Below, one piece after another: positions 21,696-33,872 of a stretch of DNA of 64,000 nt (positions are counted from its first letter, which is position 1; every line of letters starts with the position of its first letter). The position numbers were made by a program, and so were the translations under genes. The stretch comes from Cyanoderma ruficeps (lineage: Eukaryota; Chordata; Aves; Passeriformes; Timaliidae). The notes beneath the pieces are model-generated. The model searched no databases and was not told the origin of the DNA. It saw nothing but the letters and a program-made list of their open reading frames with translations. The stretch covers positions 1-64,000 of the forward strand of contig VZDJ01000036.1 in assembly GCA_008694505.1 (NCBI GenBank). Reading direction: 5' to 3'.

Positions 21696-24600
21696 TTGAC
21701 CATCACCAGTATCTCTGCTGCACTGAGCCCCCATCTCTCTGTGATACATTTTACACTGCACAATTTGCAAAATCCTTCCAAATCTTACTGCCCTCAATGC
21801 ATGTAAAGCCCAGGGGGAAGATGATATAAACCCAAACCAGGGCTCAAGCAAGCAGGGGTGAGAGGAGCTGAGCCTGTGATGAAGGTGTGACCTGCTGATC
21901 TCATCTAGAGCAGCGGCCTCACCCTTTGCTCCACCCACAGTCCCCGCTCACCCCCAGGTACCCCCTGCACCCCTTCAGCGGGGATGGGGACCTCACCTGG
22001 TGCTGGGGCACCACCAAATGCTGCAGCTCCGTCTGCCGGGGGGTCCAGATTTAAGATATGGCCACATTTGAGAGACAGCTTTGAGTCCCCCCCTGCAGCA
22101 GGGACAGAGGGAGGCTGCAAGGATGTTTCTGTGACAATAAATCCTGCATGCACACAGACCATCAGAAACGGCATTTATTTGGAAAAATATTCCGTAATTG
22201 CCCGTTTGGAGCTTCCTACACCAAGATTAGAGCAACCCCCTGGGAGGGAGTTCTGGGTAAGACAGTCTGTAGGTCATTTCCACATTCCCAAAGGTCTGCT
22301 CCCAATGGCCACCCTCTGCCTGGCACCCTGTCCCTGTCCCTGCCCTGGGAAGACAGAGTTTTCCATGCACAGATAGGGAAAAAAGCTGTTAAAATTTCCA
22401 TTTGTGTCCCTGCACAACAAATAACTATCAGAGGAGTAAATAAATTAGTTGATTAGCCAAGAATCCAGCCCAGCTGACTCAGTTACTCATTATTTTGCTG
22501 GCAGCTTTGGAATGGAGCCAAGTAGCTGGGCTTGGCTGTTCCCACACCTCCCTGGGTATATGACTGTGTTTTTGAAGTGCAGGGAATGGTGATTTTTTGG
22601 TAGGGACAGATGTCCCAGGCTGTGCCAGCTTCCCTGCCCCTGGCTGGATAAGGAGGGCTGCACTAGTGCTGTGAGCTGTCCTGGACCTGGACTCTGCTTG
22701 TGGCTGGTAGAGTTTGCTCCTCTTTCCCGTGAATTTCCAGACCCAGCTGACACCTGAAAAAACAGCAAAACTAAATGTGGTTTTAAGCCTGTATGGGCTT
22801 GTGTGGGAAGGTGAAACCTGTGTGTTTTTAGGGGGCCCTGGTGCAGCACAGACACAACAGTTGTGCAGGGCTTGGGTCACTTCTTCCACTGGCCACAGCT
22901 GGTCCCTGGCACCTCCACTCACCTGAAGAGGGAAGTGTGTGACCTCAGGTGCATGTCCCAGCCCTAAATCCTGTCCCCTGGGACAGGACCTTCCCTGCCA
23001 CACCAGGCATGGCAGTGGGAGAGCAGAGTGGGCAGAGCAGGGAATGTCCCCTGGCACAGGGAGACCTACAGGCACCCGCTCTGCCACCAGCTACCTCACC
23101 CCCATGTGACGTGGTGGCTCCATTCCTCCATCAGCCCCGCTGGCATCCTGAAGCTGCCAGGAAAAACAGTCCCTCTCCAGCTGTCCCTCTGTCACTGCTC
23201 CTCTGAAGGGCTCAAGGCTTCAGTCTCCACAAAAGGAGTGGGAATAGGGGTGCCCATGGTCCTGGTGAGGACTGGAGATATCCTGAGGAGACTTGGGCCC
23301 TGCCGAGAGCTCCACCCTCTGCAGCCAAACCCAGGCAGTGGGAGCAGCCCCACGTGTCAGCCAAGATAAGAAATGAATGTCAGGTTTATTTTAGGGATGC
23401 ATATTTTTATTTTTATGTTTCCCTTTTGCAACTGTTCCTAATCTGGCAGCAACAATTCTTAACCCTTCTCTTTGGTGCCACAAAACTTGCATTTTTCCCT
23501 TGGTTCCTGTTTAGAGTTGAAAGGGGATTGGGGTGGATCTGTCAGAAACAGGGCCCAGGGCTGTCACAGCAGCTGAATACATTGCTGGCACAGGTTGTTG
23601 TGTGCAGAAAGCCTTGGGGAGGCTGTCACTGGAGGTGAGGGTGCCTAGGCTAGGAAATGTTGTCCCTACACTGGAAGAGCAGCCCCTGACGGGGGCTCTT
23701 GGTGCAGTGCAGGGTGCAGGTTATATCAAGGCATACCTTTGAGAAGCAGGTGCCTTGCACAGCCTTTAAGACACCTTTCCTCCCTCAAGAACTCCTAGCA
23801 GGGGCACGGAGGCCTCTGAAGGGTGTGGATCTCCGGACAGTGAGGCAGCACAACTGGGCTTGGCTGCAGCTCCAGGCAAAGCAAATTGAAAACTGGTGTT
23901 TGAGTGAGCTTGACAGGTTTATTAGTTTTTGCTCTGGTTCCCCTGGAAAGGGTGAAGAGTGTCTGAGCCCCAGATCGTGGTAATCACAGCACTGCCTACC
24001 CAGGGCACATCCCCGCTCCCAGAGACAGACGGATCTGTCTGTGCACCAACAGCTCCTGTGCCAACACCTCAGCTGCTGGCTTTGGACAACACTCACGGGC
24101 ATCCAAGTGAGCCACTTTCCCCCAAAACAGTGTCAGGGTGAGGTAGCTGGCCTTTGGCTCTGGCATGCTGCAGGGCTGAGGCCCTGGAGCAGAGGGGGCC
24201 TGCTGGGCACGGGGCCCCAGGAGCAGTGCCAGTGTCCCGGTGGGCGGGATGAGCAGATGGGATGCTGCAGTGGGGTGCCCGGCTGGGATGTCCCCTGGCG
24301 CCTCTGCAGCTTGCACAAGGAAGGGAAGGGCTATGGCCAGGCAGCTCCCACACATCTAAGATGCCACCAGTGGCAGCAGATGCCACTTGAGGATGAGGAG
24401 GGTGCGATGGTGGCGGTGTTTGCCAGCAAACACAGAGACACTGACTCCATTCCTGCACTGCCCAAGGAAGAGCAACACGGGGTGGTTCAGCTTGTAGCAA
24501 ACTCTGGATCCCCAGGTGCTCGATGAGTGCAGACTCATCACATGGCTCCTTTCATCTTCTTCCTTCCAAGTTCTCTGCTGACCTGGGTGTAACTTTCCCA

Positions 24601-25675
24601 GCCATCTCACAACTCTCACTCAGTGCTGTTTAAGGGGCTGAATTTCCCCAGGACTTGCTCTCAACCAGCACAGTCCTGCAGGGGAACTGCCAGAGTCCCT
24701 CCATGTAAACAAACCCCCAGAGGCAGTAGGAGGGGTGTTTGTGGCTGTGCCTCTCATGGCAGAACTCAAATCCCTTAAAGCTTTCAACATAAACAAAATA
24801 AAATATTGGCCTGGGAAGGACTGACATTCCAGCTCATCCAGGATGTCTCTGGGATGGGCTCCACTTCTCCAGATCCTGCTGAGAGCCACCTTGAGGGAGC
24901 TCATAGGGAGCAGGGGAGAGGTGATTTGGCTCTGGAGAACTGGATTTCAAGATCAAAGAAGGATGAGGTGTAACGGCCTGATGCCAGGCATTTTGGGCTG
25001 ACTCTGGGGCTTTTCTCTAGTGCACCTGGACAACCATCCCACCATCCTGTTTAGAGGGGTTTGCTTCAGAATGGTGGGGAAGAAAGGCTGAGCACTCAAA
25101 AGGTGAGCTCAGTTTGGGCAGGATTAGGAGCAGCACTCCTGGTCCTGGTGGTGGTGATGGGCAAGGTTAGAGCAGAGGGGTGTGCAGGCAGCCACAAATG
25201 CATTTGCTGAAGTATTATAGCAAGGAGAATGAAATAAAAAATAATGATAATAAAATTCAGCTGGCGCCTCAAACCCTCAATACATGAACTTATCACTGAG
25301 CATCCCTCACACCAAACACCAGTGAGCTCCCGTGGCTGGAAACCCCAGGTTTGCTGACCCTGAGAGGCTGAAACTACAAACTATTTAAACACCTCAAAAC
25401 AATGACCAGGCTCACAAAGAACAGCCTGGGCTCCATGTCTGCTAAACCCATCATCGGCCACAGAGCAGAGCTCTGTGACACTGTCCTAAAAAAAAGTAAA
25501 GCTTTGATCAGATCTGAGGCTGAAAGTGTCTCCAAGCCTTCTGAACTGTGGGTATTTGAGCCTGGATTTGTAGGACTGGGCCTCCAAGCCCTGGCACCCC
25601 GGTATCCCACCATCCTGAGAATGGTGGCTTGGGCCACGCATGCTGTGACAAGCAGCAGCTCCCGGGGCTGTGGAA
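21696..25675. other. Unassigned non-coding stretch
   Basis: I see no recognisable gene, RNA or clear repeat in these 4 kb. Overlapping frames on both strands (longest 202 residues, minus, 22479-23087; 161 residues, plus, 24041-24526) lack conserved motifs or a consistent exon structure. Confidence 0.4.
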
Positions 25676-27640
25676 CACGATGTAATTCTGAAGACAAGGC
25701 GGCCGGGATCAGAGCTGCGGGCGGGAGGGGCTGCGTGTGACACGGCACCGGGTCCCGGGCACTCGGCACAAGCTCGGCCCCGCTCCGGCGTGCCCCGCTC
25801 GTGGCTCTCGGCTCCATTCACGGGCTGTGCCGTGCATAGAGGGGCTCCAGCTGCCGGAGCCTGGCTGCTCTCTGTAGTTCTCGGCACGGCCGCGGTGCAG
25901 GAGCGCGGGGGGCAGGTTTTGGGAGGCCCTTCTGGGTGTGGGGTCAGCCGGGGCAGGGCAGGAGCCTCCGCGGCCAGAGAGGCATCCCCGTGCCCAGGTC
26001 TCGGACTTATTTTTGGAATAATGAGTTTAAAGCTAAATTCAAAGAATGGGAGCATGGACTTCTTTTCCAAAAAAAAAAGAAAAAGTGGTAAAAGTGTATT
26101 TTCTCTTTTTGGATGAACCTCCAGCTCCTTGTCCACAACAGCATTACTGTCAGACTCCGACAGCCGGGGGATGCTGCTGCGAGCTCACAGCACGAGCACC
26201 CCACCCATGGGCATCCCAGGCACACGGACCCCCACACCACCGGGCTGGGTCCCCCGCGAGGGCACGGAAACAGCCCGAGTTCTTTCTCCACGAACAGCAA
26301 ACTCCAAAAAGCCGCCGCCCGCTCGAGGCTGAGTCCCTCCATTCCCCGTTTCCCCCGCGCCGCCACCAAGATCCGCTGCGCCCCGGCAGGCTCAGCTCCC
26401 GAGCTGCCCTTGTGGCCGTGGCCGTCCCCGGGGACTCCCCGCCAGGCCGGCCCTGCTCACGCATCGCTGTCTGCTGCGTCCCGCACCCCACACCCATCCT
26501 GCCACGCAGCTCTCCGGCTGCTCCCCGCACCCAATTTCCTTCTAAACTCCTTCTGTCCTGCGCCACACGGGTCCTCTCCACAGGGAAAAACCGCAAGAGG
26601 ACAGAAGTGGCGCTGGACTCTTCCAACACCCAGCAGGGGTTGCCGGGCTGCCTCGGTTTCCCCGGCACAGAGCAGCGCCCTGGGCTCGCTGCGGCTCCCC
26701 GGCGGTGCCCGGCAGGGACAGGCAGCGGGTCCCTGTCTGGTGACTTGCTCCTTGGCCGCTCTCCGGGCTCTTTCCGTGCTGGTCCCAGGCAGGCCGGAGG
26801 GAGCCTCTCGCGTGGCTGGGCTGCCCCTACCCCATGCCGGGAGCGGGGATGGCCGGACGCTGGCGCGGGCGGGGTGGAGAATGACGGCAAGCTGACCTCG
26901 GGCAGGGTCCGGACCTCCTCGGTTGCGACAAAGCCGGGGCTGTCACCCCTCTGCTCGCGGAGGGGGGTGTGTGAGCAGGGGGCTCCGGGTGGAGCTGAGC
27001 CTGTGTCCCCAGGCCGGGTCATAGGGCTCCCTGCTCTAGGGCGACGGGCTCCTGGCGCTGCCGCTTGCGCTGCCGCTCCCGCTTGGCCCGCCAGCACACA
27101 TAGGCAGCCACCAGCAGGCCCACCCCGAAGATCAAGGTGGCCACCGAGACCACCTTAGCGATGTCCATTTGGGGACCATTGATGGTGAAGGTGATGCACG
27201 TCGCTGCGACGCCGATGACCACGGAGACGATGCCGAAGGGGAAGATGCAGCGGTACCAGGATTTCTCGGTCCCGCCCGTGGCCAGGGCCAGTTTGTTGAG
27301 CGTAGCCGTGGAATCGGTGGCCGTGGCCAGCGGCAGCCCTGGTTTTCCTCCCTGCAGGCAAGTGAGTGAGTTGGACTTGCAGCCCATCATGTTGGCAAGA
27401 AAACCCAGGAAGCAGCAGCACAAGGCGCGTCTTGGATGGACGGGAGTCGCTGTGCCGGTGATGGAGGGAAGATTCCGGATCCTACATGGTCACTTTGTCC
27501 GGCGGCTCAGGGTGCAGACGGGCCGGGATCTTGTCTGCTGCTGCTCTCACTCGCAGCTTTGGCTCCCGGCTCCTGTGCTGCCGGACCGATCGAGGGCTGG
27601 AGGAGGATTGGAGCGAGGATTGGCGGTGGCAGCGCTGATC
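25676..27640. promoter_or_regulatory. CpG-rich block around the TMEM100-like gene
   Basis: From about 25.7 to 27.6 kb the sequence is GC-rich with frequent CpG, unlike the flanks, and contains the single-exon gene at 27019-27390 (minus). The part upstream of the gene (27391-27640) is the likely promoter side. The larger part lies downstream, so the island may also serve another transcript. Long plus-strand frames here (370 and 260 residues) are attributed to the scarcity of stop codons in CpG-rich DNA. Confidence 0.55.
27019..27390 (-). CDS. TMEM100-like two-pass membrane protein (single exon)
   Basis: This encodes 123 residues on the minus strand. The start is the first of two adjacent ATGs (27390 and 27387), the first real ATG in the frame and in good Kozak context. 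Residues 39-52 carry the signature seen in TMEM100: ATGGTE, then S-x-YRCI-x-PF. Two hydrophobic helices follow at about 49-70 and 77-99, with a short loop (NGPQMD), then C-W at 99-100 and a very basic tail (101-112). The layout, the length (human TMEM100 is 134 residues) and the intronless coding region fit the family, but both helices differ a lot. I therefore read it as a TMEM100 paralogue, not TMEM100 itself. By family knowledge TMEM100 sits in the plasma membrane or ER, acts downstream of ALK1/BMP signalling in endothelium, and modulates TRP channels; whether this paralogue does the same is unknown. The basic tail probably faces the cytosol. Confidence 0.82.
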   Translation of the reverse strand: MMGCKSNSLTCLQGGKPGLPLATATDSTATLNKLALATGGTEKSWYRCIFPFGIVSVVIGVAATCITFTINGPQMDIAKVVSVATLIFGVGLLVAAYVCWRAKRERQRKRQRQEPVALEQGAL

Positions 27641-30600
27641 TCATGACGGTGGGAGGACCGGCTCGGCCTCGCCGCCTGTTAACCGTTTCGGGCTTGAGCA
27701 GGCAGCTGCCTGCAGCCCAGCTGGGATCGCTCTTGGGATGTGTTTTTGCAACTTGCATCTGTTTTCGCCAGCCCGGACCCTGGCCAGGCAGCGCTGGGGC
27801 AGGGACGCTGTCCCGACTGCTTAGTGCCCCTGTGGTCACACGTGCAGCCCCACGGGCACGGAGATCCCAAGTGAACGGGCAGCGGGACATCCAGCCACTC
27901 CCCCGAACCCCTGTGCCTTCTCCGTGGGCAGTGCCAACATCATCACCTCCTTCCAAGCTGCTTTTTCTCTCGGTGTCACCCTTTCCAGCTTTGTCCCCTG
28001 GCACAGGGTGGCCTCACTGGGAGCCCATGGACTGGTGATGTTGGTGGGACACTGCTGCGGGTGACACTGGGGGGAACAGAGGGTGACCAGTCACGGGACC
28101 TGGAAGGAAGGGGGCTGGAGCTGAGGTGTGGGAGGATTTGGGATTTGAGATGATTGCTGAGCAAGCAGGGCAGCAGCAGGGAAAGATCCAGGGGGGCAGG
28201 ATGCTGAAAGGCAGCTGTGAACAGGAGGGGATCTGCAGAGCCACAGGAGGCTCTCCCAGGAAGGAGGGCTGGGCTGTGGGAACTGGCACTGCACCCACCT
28301 GGGCCCCCAGGCACTGCTTCCTTTCCCTGCAGTGCCCACATCCCGACTATCAAGATTGACCATTTTTAAACAGCAATGTTGAGCACGGGTAGGTGATGTT
28401 GGCTCTGCACTGCTCCAGCACAGAACCACATATGTGCAGCATCTGGCAGAGCCCAGTGATGCCACCCAGAGCTCCAGGGCAGGGAGGAGAGAGACACAAA
28501 CAGCCTGGAGAAGTTTAAGTACAAAATCCTCCTGTCCAGCTCTGAACATCAATAGAGACTTATTTTTGAGGGCAAAAGATTTTCATGCCACCTTTACCAT
28601 GAGCGGATCGGAGAGGCACCAAGGCTGGGCAGGGCACAAACAGTTCCATCTCCTCTGGCTTCTCCTGCACTGTTTTATTTTTTGAATTGGTCTTCCTGAG
28701 GGAGAGAGGAAAGGAATGAGCTATTGCAGCAAACCTGAAGACCTGGAGCCTTTCCCAGGTCAGAGCTTCCCCCGAGCTGATGGGGCCCAGCTGTATTTCT
28801 GCATCAACTGAGAGGAAGCCAAAAACAAGGAAGAAAATCCACACTGCAGGAGAAGCAGAGCTGGGCAGTGAGAGGGAAGCTCTGTGGAAGCTGAGATGAA
28901 GAATCAGAGGAGCTGATGGGACTGGCTCAGGAAAGGGGAGGTTGGGGCATTAGTCTGCACAGGGGATGTATTATCCTCCCTTTTTTGTGGGCACTGCTCT
29001 TGCCTACAGCATCCCCAGGGAAGTCATGCCACTCTGAGAAAGAATAAAGCCGGTTCGGATCAGACTTTGCCCCTCTTCAGGTTTGGCCAGGAAAGGTGTG
29101 TGCAACCTGTGAGCACCAAAAACGAGGGGTCTGGGTCTGCAAGACTCCTGGCATTTCTTCTTGCTCCCAGTTTCTTAAATAACATTCAGGAATAACAAAA
29201 GTGGAAGTTGATCAGGTATCAGCTGAATTCCCAAAATTCCCATGGTATGGCTAGAGGCAGGCAGCTGCAGACACCAGGGACCTGAGCATGGGGGCTGTGG
29301 CTCTGCGCAGAGATAGCAGTGGAAAAAACAACTCCAGCTAAGGCAGACATGCAGCACACGGTGCTCTGCAAACCGAGTTTTGTTATTTACTCTCCTGATT
29401 GCTCATTAGGGGAAGAAGAGCAGCAGAACTCCATGAGTCAACGCCCTTTGAGTGAGGGCAGAAGGCTGATACCGCCCAGCACAAGCTCCAGTTTCAGCTT
29501 TGTGAAGCTTTGTCAAACTTGAAAATGTTCAGGCTTAAATTTACCCTTAGCTGAACCCTTGAAGAAAATATCAGCTAAAATAGTTCAGCTGCTGCTGACA
29601 GTGGGGGCTGGAAGAAAATACTACAAGAATTAGCCTGGCAATGGGCCACTTACCAAACTTCTTCTCAGGAAACTGGTGATGTGGTGTCACCCCTAAACAC
29701 AGCTCCAGCCCCCCGTACTGGTTGCACCCCCCTGCAGCATCCCCACACCTCCAGCCTCCACTCAGAGGGTTGAAAAGGACTCTTGGCTTCCATCAAAACC
29801 CAGCAGCATTTGTGGATAGACCAGCTGTACCTGTTTTTAAGTGGTGCTGAAGAGCAGTGACTGGCTTTGAAAAAGCAGTAGGTGAGAAAAAGAAGTCCCA
29901 GCTGGTTAAAAAACGCCCATTTTCATGTCTCAGTTCTAATGCATGAGGGCTTTGAGTATTTGACTCAGCAACACTGATGTGATGCTGTTGTAGCAGCCCT
30001 GTGTCCCCTGGGGCCAACCCTCACACCCGCCACTGCCTGAAGTGACACAGGAGTAAAGCACAGGTGCACACCCATCTGCAGGAAACGTGCCTGTCTCAAA
30101 CTGCTCCCTATTTCCACCAAGACACAGCTCACCAGAGAGTGTTTCCAAAGCAGCAATGTCCAACCAAGGACCTCTACATCTCCACAGATGCTTTAAGAGA
30201 AATTATCTGCAGAGAGCCCAGTGCAGGTCACGCAGCCACGCTGGCTTTGCTCCTGGTTTGAAAGAAAAAGCAGGACCAGGACAACCCTGCACAGGGCTCG
30301 GGCTGGGACAGGCTCACCACCAGGAAATTTCTCTTACTCATGTGTGGAAGGCAGCTGGATGAAATTTCTCTCCTTCATTCAGAAGCCAAATTCAGGCAAC
30401 TTTTTCTGTTTTCATGGTTGTTTTCCATAAACTCACAAACGTGCAATGGGCTGCATGGTGTGAGTCCACAGTTTTGGGCACTGAATCTTCGACCCTTGGT
30501 GGGGCTGACAGGCTCCTCTGCCTGGGTGCTCCACTCCTTCCTCCACACTCCTGTAACCAGCCTAAGGGTGTAATTTTCACAGCAGAAATAGAGACTCGTG

Positions 30601-31827
30601 AATCCTCCTCCCTCTTCCCACAGGAAATGAAAGTGCAGCTGGGACTGGATGAGTCACTTTGCAGGAGCAGAGAGGGATGGCACCCTCTCCACACAGACAC
30701 CCCAGGGACCCTTGGGGTGATGGATGGGGCACAGGAGCTCTCCCTGTTGTCAGAACCCAGCGCTCTTGGTGTTCTTGCCTGGGGGAGAGGCTCCAAAGCC
30801 TGGCAAAGAGCTGCAGGAAGGAAGGAAAACCCTGGGAAATTCCTGTTGAAGAGGAATAGGAAATAGCAGAGAAGGTGAATGGCTTGGGTGGGTGATAGAG
30901 TGGTGGTGGTTGAGCGAGGAACCCAGACTCCTAGAAGGGAATGAGGAGGAAAGGAAGGATCCCTCTAAAACAGATGAATTTCTCCAATTTTGAAGTAAGG
31001 AAGCCCAGAATCAAATATGATGCTGAGCAGCACTAGGGAATCCCAGAAGAAGCAAATTGCAGGAGGAGATCCACATTCTCTAGCACTGCCCAGCACTGTG
31101 GCAGGAGGAAGGAGTCCCATGGTCCGTAATGATGTGAGTGACCAGAGACACTGACAGCACCTCCTCAAACAGACATTAGAGCCAAAATAATTTGGAGACC
31201 ACGTGGAAGTGCTACAGCAAAAAGGCAGGGCCAGGACGCAGAGACAGCCTCGTGCCACTTGCTCTGCTTACAGCTCCAGGTCCTGCTGTGCTCAGGGTGA
31301 ACACAATCCCTCCTGGAGCGAAACTACTGCACAGGGAATTTTGTATACGAACGGATTGTGCCTTATTTTCTCCTGAACTAGAAGGTAATGGAGCTGGGAA
31401 CAAGAACAGAAAACTACATATCTGGCAGGAACATCTGTGGGCAAAGATAATCGAATACAATCTCTGTTACACAATTCACATATGACCCTGCATGAGTCAA
31501 AGAAGTAATACTCACTTGTGCCCACCTCGCTGCTCATTTTTGGGACATACAGCTCAAAACTGGGGTCTAGGTTGTAGGAATCCAGCAACTGGCAGCCCTG
31601 AAGCTTTCTCACACAGAGAACTGTGCTCTCAACAAAGTGACCTGCACTCAGTTAAAAATTAAATGCCAACAGACCACAGGAATTGACTTATTGCACAGAG
31701 GAACTGGAAAAAAACAACGAACCCCACCAGTTTGTACCAACATAGAAATCCCCACAAGGGTTTTTTCCTTTGGCTGTGTGAGGAAATTGATAATTCTGCT
31801 TTTATTTGGCTTTGTTTTGTTAAGAAT
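27641..31827. other. Unassigned non-coding stretch
   Basis: I see no supported gene or repeat. The only feature of note is a possible minus-strand exon at 28743-28843, with a good acceptor and a hydrophobic translation, discussed as a finding. Other frames reach 200 residues only in the GC-rich part at 27436-28038. Confidence 0.4.
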
Positions 31828-31998
31828 TGTTAAGGTTGGAAAATCATCAGTTCCAACCACTAACCCAGCACCACCACGATCACCAGTAAACCATGTTCCC
31901 AGGTGCCATATTCACACATTTTTAAAATCCCTCTGGGGATGATGGCTCCACCATTGCCCTGGGCAGCCTGTGCCAGTGCCTCACCCCCTTTTCATTAT
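31828..31998 (-). mobile_element. CR1 LINE 3' fragment, minus orientation
   Basis: The antisense CR1 reads 'ttaaggttggaaaatcatca', 'gttccaaccactaacccagc', 'agtaaaccatgttcccaggt', 'gccctgggcagcctgtgcca', 'gtgcctcacccccttttcat'. Confidence 0.88.
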
Positions 31999-33754
31999 GA
32001 AAATCTGGTACAGTTCATGCAAGAGCCACATCATAGATTTAGACTGGGGTAGAAAATACTGAATAACCATTTATTGCATAACTGTCCCTCACCATAAATA
32101 AACTTTGACTGCAATGAAGTGTGATAATGAAGAGCTGCAGAGAAATGAGAGCAGGTGAATATGGCACCAACAACCACAGCTGACTGTGGAAAAAACCCTG
32201 GCAAAGCCAGTGTTAAGCTTTGAGCAGCTCCATTAATTTAAAGATAAAGAGCAGGGAAGAAACTCACGCAGCAGGAAAGCGTCATTAAAAGAAGCACAGG
32301 TGGCATCTCATAGTCCATTTTAAGCTGCCTTGTGCCAAGTAGAGCTGGAAAACAGGCAGAAAAATAAATCAGGAGGCACATCCTTGGATCCTCAGTGACC
32401 TAAGAAGTATTTTCCAGGTCTATGATTCAGCAAAAGGGAAATAAATAAATAATCAAAGGGGGGGAATAAAGCACCAACAGCCATCAGGAAGTGTGGGGCT
32501 GAAAATAGCAGCCAAGTGTCACCTTGATCCACTCCAACAAAGACTTTGGCAACAGTGACAAGCTGCTGGGTGACATCTCTGAGCTATTTTGGGCCCATGG
32601 CTTTACACTTCGTGGGGAGCCCCTCTGGGCCATTGGCACGGGGAGAACGCCAGCACCAGCCACAGCATTCCAGAGGAACTTCCAAACCAGGGATGGGGCT
32701 TGAAATAAAGGATTCATGTGTCTCACAAGAAGGATGCTTTCTTGTGGATTCAAAGATGGATGGGAGCAGATGGAAAAGAATCATTACATCACCCCCTGGC
32801 CACAGCCACCTTCCTTCCCAGCGCTGGGGCTGAGCTCACACAGACCTTCCCACCTTGTGCTGCTCCTCAGTGCCCAGCTCAGGCCACGGCGGCCACTCAG
32901 CACAGACAAAACTGAGACCCAGCTATGATCCAGAGACAGGAAAAGCTGCAAACTGGGAGAAGAGATCCCCAGCAGCTTTGTTGACATTCTCTGCCCTTGG
33001 AGAAGCAGCTGTGGGTACTCCCGGCACTGCCCGGGGAGCTGGGCAAGGCACCAGTGGAGCCGAGTGACTCATACACCAGGGACACTGGTTTTAAGGCTCA
33101 CAGATAAGAAATGCACCTAATACATAGAAATGAGTTATTTTACTGCAATTAGTTCTTTAAAAAAACCCTCAAAACAAAAAAAACCCCACAACCTAATCAA
33201 AAGCCCAAACCCCAAATAATGCTTTTTGCATTGTCACCAGCAAGACCCTGCACTCCTCCCTGTGAATGGAGACCGCAGTGCTCCCGCTGGTAGCAGGGAG
33301 ATGGAATCACACGATTCAAATCACTAATGCTTTGTTCAGTCAAACAACTCCATTAAATCCAGTGAGTTTGCTCTTGCAAGGACAGCAGGATCTCTGCCGA
33401 GAGGTCTGTCACCCTCAAGAAGACTCCGGAACAGCACAACACAACAAACACCATTTAAAACTGAGACAATACCAGGTAGTTAGGACTGAAAATGGTTGAA
33501 AGGATATTGGCAAACACTGAATTTCCTAATGACCCTAAATGTGAGCCTGGAATGGTCACAGAAACATGTGGTTGTGTTTAAATTTATATGCCCAAAGTTG
33601 CTTAAATACAAAAAATACTGTCTGATTCATCCCTGCATCCAGTATCCAACCATTTGAATCCTATCCCATTACGCAGTCAGCACAATATTATAATTAAAGC
33701 ACTGTTTACGGTTTCACTAAGTTTTTAAAGTTGTTTTTTTTCTGTTGCGTCACT
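31999..33754. other. Unassigned non-coding stretch
   Basis: I see no gene or named repeat. It includes an A-rich run near 33160-33215 and several AATAAA hexamers without a linked coding region. Confidence 0.4.
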
Positions 33755-33872
33755 GTCCCTGAAGGGATTTAAAAGATGTGTAGACATGGTTTAGTGGTGG
33801 TCTTGGCAGTGAGGGAACATTTGGACTTGGAGTTCTTAAAGGTCTTTTCAACCTAAATGATTCTCTGACTCC
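33755..33872 (+). mobile_element. CR1 LINE 3' tail, plus orientation
   Basis: The diverged sense CR1 tail reads 'gaagggatttaaaagatgtg', 'tagacatggtttagtggtgg', 'agttcttaaaggtcttttca', 'acctaaatgattctctgact'. Confidence 0.85.

Noticed and set aside
26046..27158. 370-residue plus-strand frame opposite the TMEM100-like gene
   Set aside because: Low-complexity translation from CpG-rich DNA that runs antisense into the TMEM100-like coding region, which has clear family similarity on the other strand.
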